The notes beneath the pieces are model-generated. The model saw only the letters and a program-made list of their open reading frames with translations, did no database searches and was not told the DNA's origin. From Ascoidea rubescens DSM 1968 (lineage: Eukaryota; Ascomycota; Saccharomycetes; Ascoideales; Ascoideaceae), in assembly GCF_001661345.1 (NCBI RefSeq), contig NW_017962913.1, positions 873,428 through 937,427 of the forward strand: a stretch of 64,000 bases of DNA, written 5' to 3'. Made by a program: the position numbers and the translations under genes. Below, one piece after another: positions 10,041-18,203 of the stretch. Each line of letters starts with the position of its first letter. The first letter of the stretch is position 1.

Positions 10041-11105
10041 TTATTGGGGCGTTGTAATTTGTAGGAAAAAGTTTAGGATAATTTCAGCTACTCTATAGTT
10101 GTAATTGATTTTACTTCTTGCATTTAATGGATAATTGTTTGGATTTTTTATGGATTTGTTTTCGTTATTGATTACAGTTATTCCATAAAAGTTGTGGTCA
10201 GCATCATCAATCCATTCCAAAAAGTGTCTTTTGTTATTATGATGGAGATCTAAATTTAAAACAGAATCGTAGGTAAAGGCATCGTTTTTGGGGATTATTT
10301 GGTCGTTTGAGCCATAGATACTTAGGATTTTAACGTCTTTTGATATATCTTTGATTGGGGACATGTCGTGGCTGGATAGATGGATAGTTTCATTTTTGGG
10401 GACAAAGGAATTGAAGTTGTAGTTGCCATTTTTGTAGCATTTTACGTGGATACCATTTTTAGTCTCCCACTGGTGTTTTGTTATAGGGTTGGATAAAAAG
10501 GATTCAGCTAATTTTTTGGAATTGAATCTGCCAGAACAATTGATTAGATGGGGAAGAGGTTTGGAAGGGTTTTGGAGTTGGAATTTCAAGGCCCATTTAA
10601 ACATTGCAATGGAGCCTCTTGAATGAGCAATGATAGCAAAGTTGTTGAAAAGGGTAAAGTTAGTATCGAAATGGTTGAATAAGATGTCTAGACAGTCGAT
10701 GTCATGCTCGATTAGTCTGCCTATTATGTGGTGGTTTTCGTTATCTTTTGAGTCGCCACAGCCTTTGAAGTCAAATCTAAAGGCGAAATAATTTAAATGT
10801 TGGGCTAGTAATCTTGAAGTGATTGCGAGGTAGCAGTATGATTTATGACCAGCGTGGCCATGGGATAAGTAGACTAGGTTTTGTGATTTTTTGGGGAGGA
10901 TGAGTTGGAGTTTTCTAAAGATTTCGTCGTTGGTTAGAGTAGGATTATCGTCTTGCAATTGTAATGAGTTGTAAATTGATGGGGGAATGGTTAGGATGCC
11001 TGATATGTCGTTGATGGAGAGGAGGATTTCATTTTTTAGTAAATTGTGTGTTTTCAAGGAAGCGAGGTACTGGGTATTTTTGTAGTCGATGTAATTCAGA
11101 GACAT
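10041..11105 (-). CDS. Alpha/beta-hydrolase family protein (YDL057W-like)
   Basis: A 354-residue serine hydrolase-like protein. SHGHAGHKS near residue 81 fits an oxyanion-type loop, and FRFDFKGCGDS at about 110-119 is the strand after it. The nucleophile elbow is A-H-S-R-G with Ser162; Ala replaces the first Gly of GxSxG. IYGSNDQIIP places the likely acid at Asp268, and DADHNF gives the catalytic His304. The Ser-Asp-His order and spacing fit the fold. It resembles the uncharacterised yeast protein YDL057W, and its substrate is unknown. No signal peptide or membrane segment is seen. Three 11-bp tandem repeats lie just before the ATG. Confidence 0.7.
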   Translation of the reverse strand: MSLNYIDYKNTQYLASLKTHNLLKNEILLSINDISGILTIPPSIYNSLQLQDDNPTLTNDEIFRKLQLILPKKSQNLVYLSHGHAGHKSYCYLAITSRLLAQHLNYFAFRFDFKGCGDSKDNENHHIIGRLIEHDIDCLDILFNHFDTNFTLFNNFAIIAHSRGSIAMFKWALKFQLQNPSKPLPHLINCSGRFNSKKLAESFLSNPITKHQWETKNGIHVKCYKNGNYNFNSFVPKNETIHLSSHDMSPIKDISKDVKILSIYGSNDQIIPKNDAFTYDSVLNLDLHHNNKRHFLEWIDDADHNFYGITVINNENKSIKNPNNYPLNARSKINYNYRVAEIILNFFLQITTPQ

Positions 11106-11134
11106 GGTTGAATAGCAGATTTAAATTAGTTGAA

Positions 11135-11172
11135 ATGGAAGTAAAATGGAAGTAAAATGGAAGTAAAATGGA
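11135..11172. repeat. 11-bp tandem repeat ATGGAAGTAAA x3
   Basis: Three perfect copies of an 11-bp unit at 11135-11167, followed by a partial fourth (ATGGA). They lie 30 bp upstream of the hydrolase ATG, probably in its leader. Copy number is likely variable between strains. No function can be read from the sequence. Confidence 0.7.
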
Positions 11173-11311
11173 GACGATAAGGAAGGTATTTATATGAGAT
11201 GGGGAGAGACCCACTTGGATGGATCTAAAGAGCTTTTGTAAGAGCGATTGAAAGGAAGAAGTGAAATTGGGCTGTTGAGTGTATTGTGAGGGCATAGGAG
11301 TGGTAAGAAAA

Positions 11312-11930
11312 CTATGTAACGGATAAGGATAGTATATATGAGTCGACACTATTTATGAACTTTTCGCTTCCTATGAGCTCGCCAGGCTTGAAATCTACAG
11401 GCGATAGAGCATTTTTGGCAACGTATTCAACATAGAAATTGGTGTAGATTTCATGGAGGTGTTTTTGCATATCTTGGATAGAGGGATCGGTTAAGAGAAC
11501 AAACTTGAGACCAGACAACGTTTCGAAATAGTGAGCTCTGTAATTTTGAGTTGCAAAGCTTCTGAGGTAGTTTTGTTTTTGAAAATCAAGATCGCTGCTG
11601 GTGTTGTCGATGATGTTGACGTTTGAGGTCAATTTGCTGGCAATGTTTCTGAGGGAAAACAAAGCGCCGAAGAGCAACTTTGCAGAGTCGATGTCATTGT
11701 TCAAGTTGACAGTGCCACCACCAACCAAGGGCCTGGCAGCCTTTGGGTCTTGCTGAATGCTCTGAGAGGAGTATCTGTTGGGATGCTGGTTCTGAAGCTG
11801 GGCAGAGGCCCACTCTCTGCTGTAGATGCAGTTGCCTGGGGGGGGGTGTTAGTGTGTGCTGGGATGGTGCTGGGGGAAAAGGCAACATACAGTGTCTGTC
11901 GAAGATCCAGAGGGAGTATATCATTGCCAT
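11312..11930 (-). CDS. BET5: TRAPP complex subunit Bet5 (two exons)
   Basis: Bet5 is a small core subunit of the TRAPP complexes, the Rab-activating tethers of ER-Golgi traffic. The CDS is complement(join(11312..11835, 11891..11930)), 187 residues. Exon 1 encodes MAMIYSLWIFDRH plus one base. Splicing at GTATGT restores DRHCNCIYSREW, which matches the conserved Bet5 start (DRHCNCIFDREW in S. cerevisiae). Exon 2 continues with the longin-type core: SAKLLFGALFSLRNIASKL, YRAHYFETLSGLKFVLLTD, and a C-terminal helix ending VDSYILSLSV. Residues about 20-45 form a Gln/Ser-rich insert that makes it longer than the 159-residue yeast protein. An in-frame ATG two codons later (11924) could also start it. 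Its 5' end faces MBP1. Confidence 0.9.
11836..11890 (-). other. BET5: BET5 intron (55 nt)
   Basis: The donor GTATGT is at 11890-11885, a CACTAAC branch point lies at about 11854-11848, and nine consecutive C residues lead into the acceptor CAG ending at 11836. It is a phase 1 intron. Removing it joins two frames into a protein matching Bet5 across the junction, which is strong evidence. Confidence 0.9.
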
Positions 11931-13030
11931 TGGTGCGTGTGCTTCTTGTGCTGTTTCTGCTTCTCTGCTGGATCGTATTTCTGTGGTCGTGGCATGGGAA
12001 GCGGGACCCTCGTTCGGGGGTCTGGTGGGGTCTGTGGAGAACAATCTCGCGTTTTTCCAGGCGCGTGAAATATTCGAAAAGAACGCGTACGCGAAACTGG
12101 CACACGCGTCGTGGCTGGCGACAGAGCTGCCTCTGCTGCGTCTGCTGCCGGGAAACGAGCCCCAGCACGCGACGCGAGCCACACGTAGCACTGCCGCTGC
12201 TCTGCCGCCAATTGCGTGCAAACCACATGCGTGGTCCCGACGGAGTGCATTTCGAACAGAGGAAGCAGAGGCAGCAGAGGCAGCAGAAACAGCTGGACGT
12301 GCTGCGTCTGCTTTCTCTACTGCCAGCTCTGCTCTGCCGGCACTGTTCGGCTATCCGTAGATTTCAGACGCATTTTCTCACGCAGGATTTCTTTCGCTTT
12401 ATGTAAACCTATTTTCTTTTCATTGATCAGAACTTCAACGAAAACCTATCAACTTTCTTAGTTTTCTATGAAAGCTTAACTCACTGCTAACAATAAAGGG
12501 ACTCCAATATCTGCTTTTATTGTTAGCTCTCATCCTTTTTTCTTTCTTTCACTTCAAAAGCTCGTTTTCCACCTTCATTCTGAGCTGCTCTTGTATTTTT
12601 ATTCGTCTTTTTATCGTTCCCAGTCCAGCAGGAAACTGGAATAATCCAAGCTTGTTTTTTTAATACCAATTTCTCTATCTGTTAGCTCTTTTCTTTTTTT
12701 TTTTTTGGATGATTTGGAATTTGGCATTTTGGATCTTGGTTTTAGAAATACAGTTTTGATTCATTAATTATATCCTTAATACACTGTTATCTCACTCCAA
12801 ATCATATTGTCCTACCCACATCCTCACAAAAAATCACTATCCATTTCCACCTTTTTCACAATTGATCCTCTGTTGATCCTATATCAATCTTCTAGAAAAC
12901 AAAAACAAAACCAAAAAACGATCAAAAAAATACACTTTATCATACCAACACACCTCGCATTTTCTACAGGTCTTTATTTTCATTTCCTATAATCTACCAT
13001 CATCGAAATCTCCAATAATAATCAGCCATA
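11931..13030. promoter_or_regulatory. BET5-MBP1 divergent intergenic region
   Basis: 1.1 kb between divergent genes. The BET5-proximal half (11931-12360) is GC-rich and contains several ACGCG-type elements. The MBP1-proximal half is AT-rich with pyrimidine tracts (12535-12560, 12690-12705). Overlapping open frames in the GC-rich half lack any family resemblance and are judged spurious. MBP1 probably has a long 5' leader or a distal upstream activating region. Confidence 0.5.
12049..12178. promoter_or_regulatory. Cluster of MCB/SCB-like elements between BET5 and MBP1
   Basis: ACGCGT, the MCB consensus bound by Mbp1-Swi6, occurs at 12083-12088 and 12104-12109. The first is directly followed by ACGCGAAA (12089-12096), which contains the SCB core CGCGAAA. 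Two more ACGCGA motifs are at 12167-12178, with further CGCG sites at 12049-12066. The group lies 120-250 bp from the BET5 start and about 850-980 bp from the MBP1 start. MBF control of either gene is inferred. Confidence 0.5.
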
Positions 13031-16000
13031 ATGGCTTCATTATCAGATCAGATCTATTCGGCTACTTACTCTGGTGTCGCTGTATTGGAATTCCTAACAA
13101 CTTGTGGGTCCGTAATGAGAAGAAAACATGATGGTTGGATAAATGCTACACATATCTTAAAAGTAGCCAATTTCCCCAAGGCAAAGAGAACTAGAATATT
13201 GGAAAGAGACGTCCAAAGTGGTCTTCATGAAAAGATCCAGGGTGGGTATGGTAAATATCAAGGAACCTGGGTCCCTTTGGAAATTGGCAATTCTCTAGCT
13301 ATAACATACAATGTCCATCTGGTACTAGCCCCAATCCTAAATTATCAAGTAATTGATGGTGCTCCTGAACTACCCCCTGCTCCAAAACATCACCATGCTT
13401 CAAGTGGCAAGAGAAATCAAAACTCTTCCTCAAACTTTTCAAATTCTCCAAGCATATCCAAAAAAAACTCAAACAACAACAAAAATAATAATAATAAATC
13501 AAATCACATCAACACTCAAACTCAAAATAATCCTACCAATAACAACAACAACCAGAAAAACCCTCAAAAGAAAAGAGGTCGTCCAAAGGGTTCCCTAAAT
13601 AAAGAACCTCGCAAAAAATCTATAAAATTAAAAACAAATTTGAATCAACAGCAGCAGCATCTCACAATGTCAAATTCTCCAACAATTGGTGTATTCTCCA
13701 ATAACTCTGCTATACCTTTAATAAACTTATCAAATAGCAATATCAATAATATTTCCAATAGCACCACTAATAATAATACTACCAACACAAACAACACAAA
13801 CAACACCAGTAATACTAACAATATTAACAACACTAACAACACTTCTAATTTTGATTCAAAAAATGACTCAAATCTAAATGATAATAGTTATCTACTTCCT
13901 CACACCCAATCTTACTCAAATTTCGTTGAATTGAGTAATTTTAACAAATCCCAAAACAATTACAATTTATCCAATAATATCAACAATAACCATAATCATA
14001 ACCGTGACAATAGCCATAACAATAACAATAATAACAATAATACCATCATAAATATCCACAACAACTCTCTCAACAACTCCCTCAACTCCCTTAATACCCT
14101 CAACATTAATAACACTTCAAAACTTCATATAAATACCCACAACTTATTGAAAAATAATGACTTTGAAAGAACTAGTCCCATAGATGAAAACATAAACCCA
14201 AACGATTTCAATGACCATTTATCAACCTCTAGTATCGACGAAAATGATAACATAAATTCCATCCTACAAAGAACTCCTGCTGCTTTCACCTCAAGTCACA
14301 ACTATATACCCAACTTTACCTCTCCACCAACCAACACTAAAAATATCCATTCCCTAGATTTAACTGATCTAGATTTCGTTTACACTAAAAGAATAAAACC
14401 AAATGATCTTATAAACAACAATAACAACAACTCTTTTTTCTTGAATAATTCTATAGAAAACTTATCAAATGCAAACAGCAAAATCAACAACAACAACAAA
14501 AGCAACAACAATAACAATAACAATAACAATAACAATAACAATAACAATAACAATAACAATAACAATAACAATAACAATAACAATAACAATAACAAAATTA
14601 TCAGCAATAAAAACGAATTCGACGAAAATATGAAATACATTTCAACTCTTATTTCTTATCTCATGTCTAACGATGATGGCCTCAACCCAGATTCCTTTAT
14701 ACCTGATGAATATAAAACCCCTCCTAGAAATTTCAATCCCAATGCAAAACTAGATGAAAACGACTACACTTTACTTCATTGGGCTTGTGCTGTAGCAAAT
14801 CTTGGAATGGTTGAGTTCTTGAAAAAATTCAATGCAAACATTAAAGCACATGCAATTGACCTGGTTTTACCAATCATGAGAACTGTATCATTTAATAACT
14901 CATTTCTAAAAAGCAATTTCTTTAAAATAGCTGAACTATTGAAAGAATCTCTACTAGACACTGACTCAAAAAATAGAACCCTACTACATCATATCTCAAT
15001 TTCAACTAGCTCTCTGAAAAAAATGGATGCTGCTCTATATTACACTGAAGCTCTAATAACAATAATAAGTAAATCCTCCTCTCCAGATAATTTATCTTTT
15101 TTTATTAATGCTCAAGATAATGATGGAAACACTGCTCTTCATTATTTTGCTAAAAATAGAGCCAAAAGATGTATAAAAATTCTACTAGATTTTAATGCTC
15201 AAAACGATATTAAAAACTTTAGTGGCCAAACTGCTCTCGATATATTGCTCCAGTTTAATTTTGTGGACACTCCTAAACCTGTTACACCATCTTCTTACTA
15301 TCAAAATTCAAATCTTAATAACCTAATTGAAACATACCATCAATTTCCTGGACCTTCAAATACCCTGACTCCAAATAAAATACTAAGAACACCAATTAAG
15401 ACACCCAACTTTAAAAGATTGACCAATGGATTTTTCTCGGGACAAACTAATGGAGCCATAAGTACTATTAAAAAAAACAATTTTATAATTTCACCGAGCT
15501 TTTCTATTATAAATAAAGAAGATAAGGGAAATATATCATTAAATTCCATTCTAGTAGATCAACCTTTTTGTTTATCTCCAGTTCCTAAACATTCTAAAGT
15601 TGCCATGGAACATGGAGAAGTGATTGCAAATTCTTTAGTTTCCTCTGTAAATGAACTATCTTCTTATTATGATAATCAAGTAAAGGAAAAAAATAATACA
15701 ATTGCTGAATTGAATCAATATTTAGTAGATGTTAATAGTGAAATTGAATTAATTGAACAAAAAATACTAAATCTTAATATAGAGCCAAATAATAATAACC
15801 AGACTCCAAAATCTGAAATAAGGTCTAGTTCATATAATCAAAATAAGGAATCGTCTAAATTGGTTGAAGAAATTTTGAATAATAAAACACAAAAAATTGA
15901 AGAATTAATAAAAATTGAACAACAAACATTTAAAAAAAATATGATTATATTGAGCAATTCATTTGAAAGAAAACAATGTTTTATTTTAAACAAAAATGAA

Positions 16001-16525
16001 TGTTTGTTATCAAATGGAAAAATTGATCACAAGACATTTGTTAGTTCAGTTGAGAATGACAACAGAGTAGAAATAAGTATGAAAAACAATAAAAATAGAA
16101 AACAATTGGTTCAGGAGGAGGATCCCCTGTATAGGCCGAAGATCAATGGAGAAAACAAAGAAGAAAGTAATGATAAAAATGGAACTATTATAAAAATAAG
16201 CAAAAAAGGTTTTCTTAAAAAAGAAGATGAAGTTTTAGTAAAACTAGCAATTGAATTGACACTTTCCCAAAGCAGAAGACAGAGAAAAACTCAAGAGATA
16301 ATACTATTATTTGACGATGAAAAAGTGAAAAGTGACAGCTTTTCGTATTTCAGCTCATCAAATAAAAATGCCAAAGAGGAATTTCTAAGATCCAAACAAA
16401 AAATCGAGAAATACAGAAAATTGGTGGCCTTATGCTGCGATGTTGGGGTCAATGAAGTTGATGGGTTATTGCTGGGGATCCAGCAGGCACTTGAAAGTGG
16501 TGAAATCCCTGATTTGTACAATTAA
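13031..16525 (+). CDS. MBP1: G1/S transcription factor Mbp1 (APSES DNA-binding, ankyrin repeats)
   Basis: A 1164-residue DNA-binding subunit of MBF, which drives G1/S genes. Residues 5-105 are the KilA-N/APSES domain: IYSATYSGVAVLEF, WINATHILKVANFPKAKRTRILE, GGYGKYQGTWVPL, then PPAPKHHHAS exactly as in S. cerevisiae Mbp1. An AT-hook-like KKRGRPKG follows at residues 180-187. The middle is Asn-rich, with a 30-Asn run at 14504-14593. Ankyrin repeats span about residues 576-745 (YTLLHWACAVANLGMVEFL, GNTALHYFAKN, GQTALDILL). A coiled coil near 885-925 and the C-terminal KYRKLVALCCDVGV helix region fit the Swi6-binding end. It is longer than the 833-residue S. cerevisiae protein because of the Asn tracts. 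Six in-frame CTG codons occur (for example 13319, 14861, 16472). Confidence 0.95.
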   Translation: MASLSDQIYSATYSGVAVLEFLTTCGSVMRRKHDGWINATHILKVANFPKAKRTRILERDVQSGLHEKIQGGYGKYQGTWVPLEIGNSLAITYNVHLVLAPILNYQVIDGAPELPPAPKHHHASSGKRNQNSSSNFSNSPSISKKNSNNNKNNNNKSNHINTQTQNNPTNNNNNQKNPQKKRGRPKGSLNKEPRKKSIKLKTNLNQQQQHLTMSNSPTIGVFSNNSAIPLINLSNSNINNISNSTTNNNTTNTNNTNNTSNTNNINNTNNTSNFDSKNDSNLNDNSYLLPHTQSYSNFVELSNFNKSQNNYNLSNNINNNHNHNRDNSHNNNNNNNNTIINIHNNSLNNSLNSLNTLNINNTSKLHINTHNLLKNNDFERTSPIDENINPNDFNDHLSTSSIDENDNINSILQRTPAAFTSSHNYIPNFTSPPTNTKNIHSLDLTDLDFVYTKRIKPNDLINNNNNNSFFLNNSIENLSNANSKINNNNKSNNNNNNNNNNNNNNNNNNNNNNNNNNNNNNKIISNKNEFDENMKYISTLISYLMSNDDGLNPDSFIPDEYKTPPRNFNPNAKLDENDYTLLHWACAVANLGMVEFLKKFNANIKAHAIDLVLPIMRTVSFNNSFLKSNFFKIAELLKESLLDTDSKNRTLLHHISISTSSLKKMDAALYYTEALITIISKSSSPDNLSFFINAQDNDGNTALHYFAKNRAKRCIKILLDFNAQNDIKNFSGQTALDILLQFNFVDTPKPVTPSSYYQNSNLNNLIETYHQFPGPSNTLTPNKILRTPIKTPNFKRLTNGFFSGQTNGAISTIKKNNFIISPSFSIINKEDKGNISLNSILVDQPFCLSPVPKHSKVAMEHGEVIANSLVSSVNELSSYYDNQVKEKNNTIAELNQYLVDVNSEIELIEQKILNLNIEPNNNNQTPKSEIRSSSYNQNKESSKLVEEILNNKTQKIEELIKIEQQTFKKNMIILSNSFERKQCFILNKNECLLSNGKIDHKTFVSSVENDNRVEISMKNNKNRKQLVQEEDPLYRPKINGENKEESNDKNGTIIKISKKGFLKKEDEVLVKLAIELTLSQSRRQRKTQEIILLFDDEKVKSDSFSYFSSSNKNAKEEFLRSKQKIEKYRKLVALCCDVGVNEVDGLLLGIQQALESGEIPDLYN
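14504..14593 (+). repeat. AACAAT hexamer repeat encoding 30 Asn in MBP1
   Basis: The run is built almost entirely of alternating AAC and AAT codons, that is, tandem AACAAT hexamers, and not of one repeated codon. This suggests growth by hexamer slippage. The encoded poly-Asn sits between the DNA-binding and ankyrin domains as a prion-like linker. Confidence 0.8.
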
Positions 16526-16885
16526 ATAAGAGGCATGTTCCTTTTTCTATTCTATTTGATTCTATTTTATTTTATTTTATTTTATTTTATTTTTCCTTAT
16601 TTTCTATCTCATTTTTTGTGTCCAGTTAAGTTTTCAGTTCCGATTTTTTGTACAATACTCTCCAACTATTTTGTAAGCAACAGTAGGCTTTTCTTTACAG
16701 ATAATAGCAAAAGTGTGCAATTAATTGTTTTGCACTTTTTGAGGCACAGATTAAAGTTTGGTTAACTTGCTTTGATGTGAAAAGTCTGGAAAATGATCAG
16801 AGCAATGCTTCCTATTTACTGATGATTATCAAAGCTGAGACTCAAACCAGACCCAAACTCCTATCTGTTTATAGCTATCTCCATA
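16526..16885. other. MBP1-ABZ2 intergenic region
   Basis: 360 bp between tandem genes. It contains TTTTA pentamer repeats (about 16553-16590), probably in the MBP1 3' UTR, followed by AT-rich promoter sequence for ABZ2. No further motif or ORF is convincing. Confidence 0.45.
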
Positions 16886-17956
16886 ATGAAAAGAAAACAG
16901 AAGAAGGAAAAAGTTTTAACTGACTGGCATCGAAGCCAGGTAGAACACATCAAACAGCTATATCTAGAACCAGAATTTGGACACAATGTATTTGAAATCA
17001 TAACTGCTATCAGGTATGATCCTGAGCTCTCATCCAATACAATTTTTGATGAAGACGAGGATGAGTTTTTGGCATCTCTCACCACATATAATACACAGGA
17101 AACCAGTGGTAATACAGTTGACAACGACCAAATTCAGTGGAGTGATCTTATCAATTCTAGCAATAGCGAATCTTTTATGAGCAGTGGTCTAAATGAAACC
17201 ACCCAGTCAACAGAAATTGATGCTTACATTGAAAGTAACTATGTTGTGGTTGATGCGATTGAAGAATCCAATTTTTTCTTATACAATGAACATTGGAATA
17301 GGTTGCAATTTTCGATGGAGTATTTCAATTGGAATTTTGTTATTCCAAGGGAATTATTGTTGGGCAAACTAAAAGAAGCAATGTCGAGTTATGATCTAAC
17401 TACTCCTTACAAAATACGGGTATCAGTTAATAACACTGGACGAGTTGATGTTGTTCCAACTCCTACCACAAGAAGAACAAATTTGTTTGATGGGTTTGAT
17501 TTTCATTCTGAACCAACAGATTCAGATATGTGGAAAGTATATATAAACAGAGAACCAATTTTGGTTTCGCCTTTTACATCATTTAAAACCACCAAAAGAG
17601 ACCAATATAACAAAGCAAGGGAGGCATCGTTAGACAACTCCCTTCCAATGGGATCACCTCAAGAGGTTCTTTTATACAATTCAGCAGGGCAAGTAACTGA
17701 AGGTTCAATTACAAATGTTGCATTTTTAAGAAAGAAAACCGAGGAAAATGGCGAGATATGTGAAAGATGGGTTACGCCTCCTTTATCGAGTGGTTGTTTA
17801 TGTGGAGTAGTAAGGCATGCTTTGCTCTGTAAGAATTTGATTGAAGAAGATGTTGTGCCACTTAAAGAAGTTGAGATTGGAGAAGAAGTGTTATTGTTCA
17901 ATGCAATAATGGGTGTTGTTCGAGGAATAATAGTGCAAAGGAAGGAGAAAAGTTAA
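16886..17956 (+). CDS. ABZ2: Aminodeoxychorismate lyase (4-aminobenzoate synthesis)
   Basis: A 356-residue PLP enzyme of fold type IV that converts 4-amino-4-deoxychorismate to para-aminobenzoate and pyruvate for folate synthesis. It has the divergent Abz2-type N-terminus with TAIRYDPEL and FFLYNEHWNRLQFSMEYFNW. The SPFTSFKTTKRDQYNKAR segment near residues 230-246 contains the likely Schiff-base Lys. The PLP-phosphate loop region follows: EVLLYNSAGQVTEGSITNVAFL, then WVTPPLSSGCLCGVVRHALL. The last block matches the class IV aminotransferase signature. Length agrees with S. cerevisiae Abz2 (374 residues). It lies tandem to MBP1 and convergent with the C9-methyltransferase. Confidence 0.85.
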   Translation: MKRKQKKEKVLTDWHRSQVEHIKQLYLEPEFGHNVFEIITAIRYDPELSSNTIFDEDEDEFLASLTTYNTQETSGNTVDNDQIQWSDLINSSNSESFMSSGLNETTQSTEIDAYIESNYVVVDAIEESNFFLYNEHWNRLQFSMEYFNWNFVIPRELLLGKLKEAMSSYDLTTPYKIRVSVNNTGRVDVVPTPTTRRTNLFDGFDFHSEPTDSDMWKVYINREPILVSPFTSFKTTKRDQYNKAREASLDNSLPMGSPQEVLLYNSAGQVTEGSITNVAFLRKKTEENGEICERWVTPPLSSGCLCGVVRHALLCKNLIEEDVVPLKEVEIGEEVLLFNAIMGVVRGIIVQRKEKS

Positions 17957-18203
17957 ATATAAATGAAAATGAAAATGAAAATGAAAATGGAAATGGAAAC
18001 AGAAATGAGATAGAATGAAATAGAGTTAAAAATTTATTGAATATATTTAAGAAAACCAATCCAAGAATATTGATCTAAATATTAATCTATATATCGATCT
18101 AAATATATACATATATATGTATACTGAATGAAGTTGACTATTTCTCTGTTAAGAAATATCTTTTTTTTTTATTTTCATCTTTTTTGTAGTTGGTTCATTT
18201 TAA
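17957..18203. other. Convergent 3' region with GAAAAT repeats and TATA-rich palindrome
   Basis: Directly after the ABZ2 stop come about six ATGAAA/ATGGAA-type repeats (17962-18000). An 18-bp perfect palindrome of TA steps (TATACATATATATGTATA) occupies 18106-18123. Such TATATA sequence fits the yeast polyadenylation efficiency element, which would serve both convergent genes. Confidence 0.5.

Noticed and set aside
11312-11930. Apparent frameshift in BET5
   Set aside because: The two frames are joined by a consensus donor, branch point and acceptor, and the spliced sequence matches Bet5, so an intron explains it.
11743-12406. Several overlapping frames over 200 codons on both strands
   Set aside because: GC-rich DNA upstream of BET5. 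Two plus-strand and two minus-strand frames coexist, none with domains, and part is the BET5 first exon and intron.
14380-14640. Poly-Leu minus-strand frame opposite MBP1
   Set aside because: It is the complement of the Asn repeat. The same holds for Leu- or Tyr-rich frames opposite other Asn runs (3134-3400, 26283-26578, 50949-51167).
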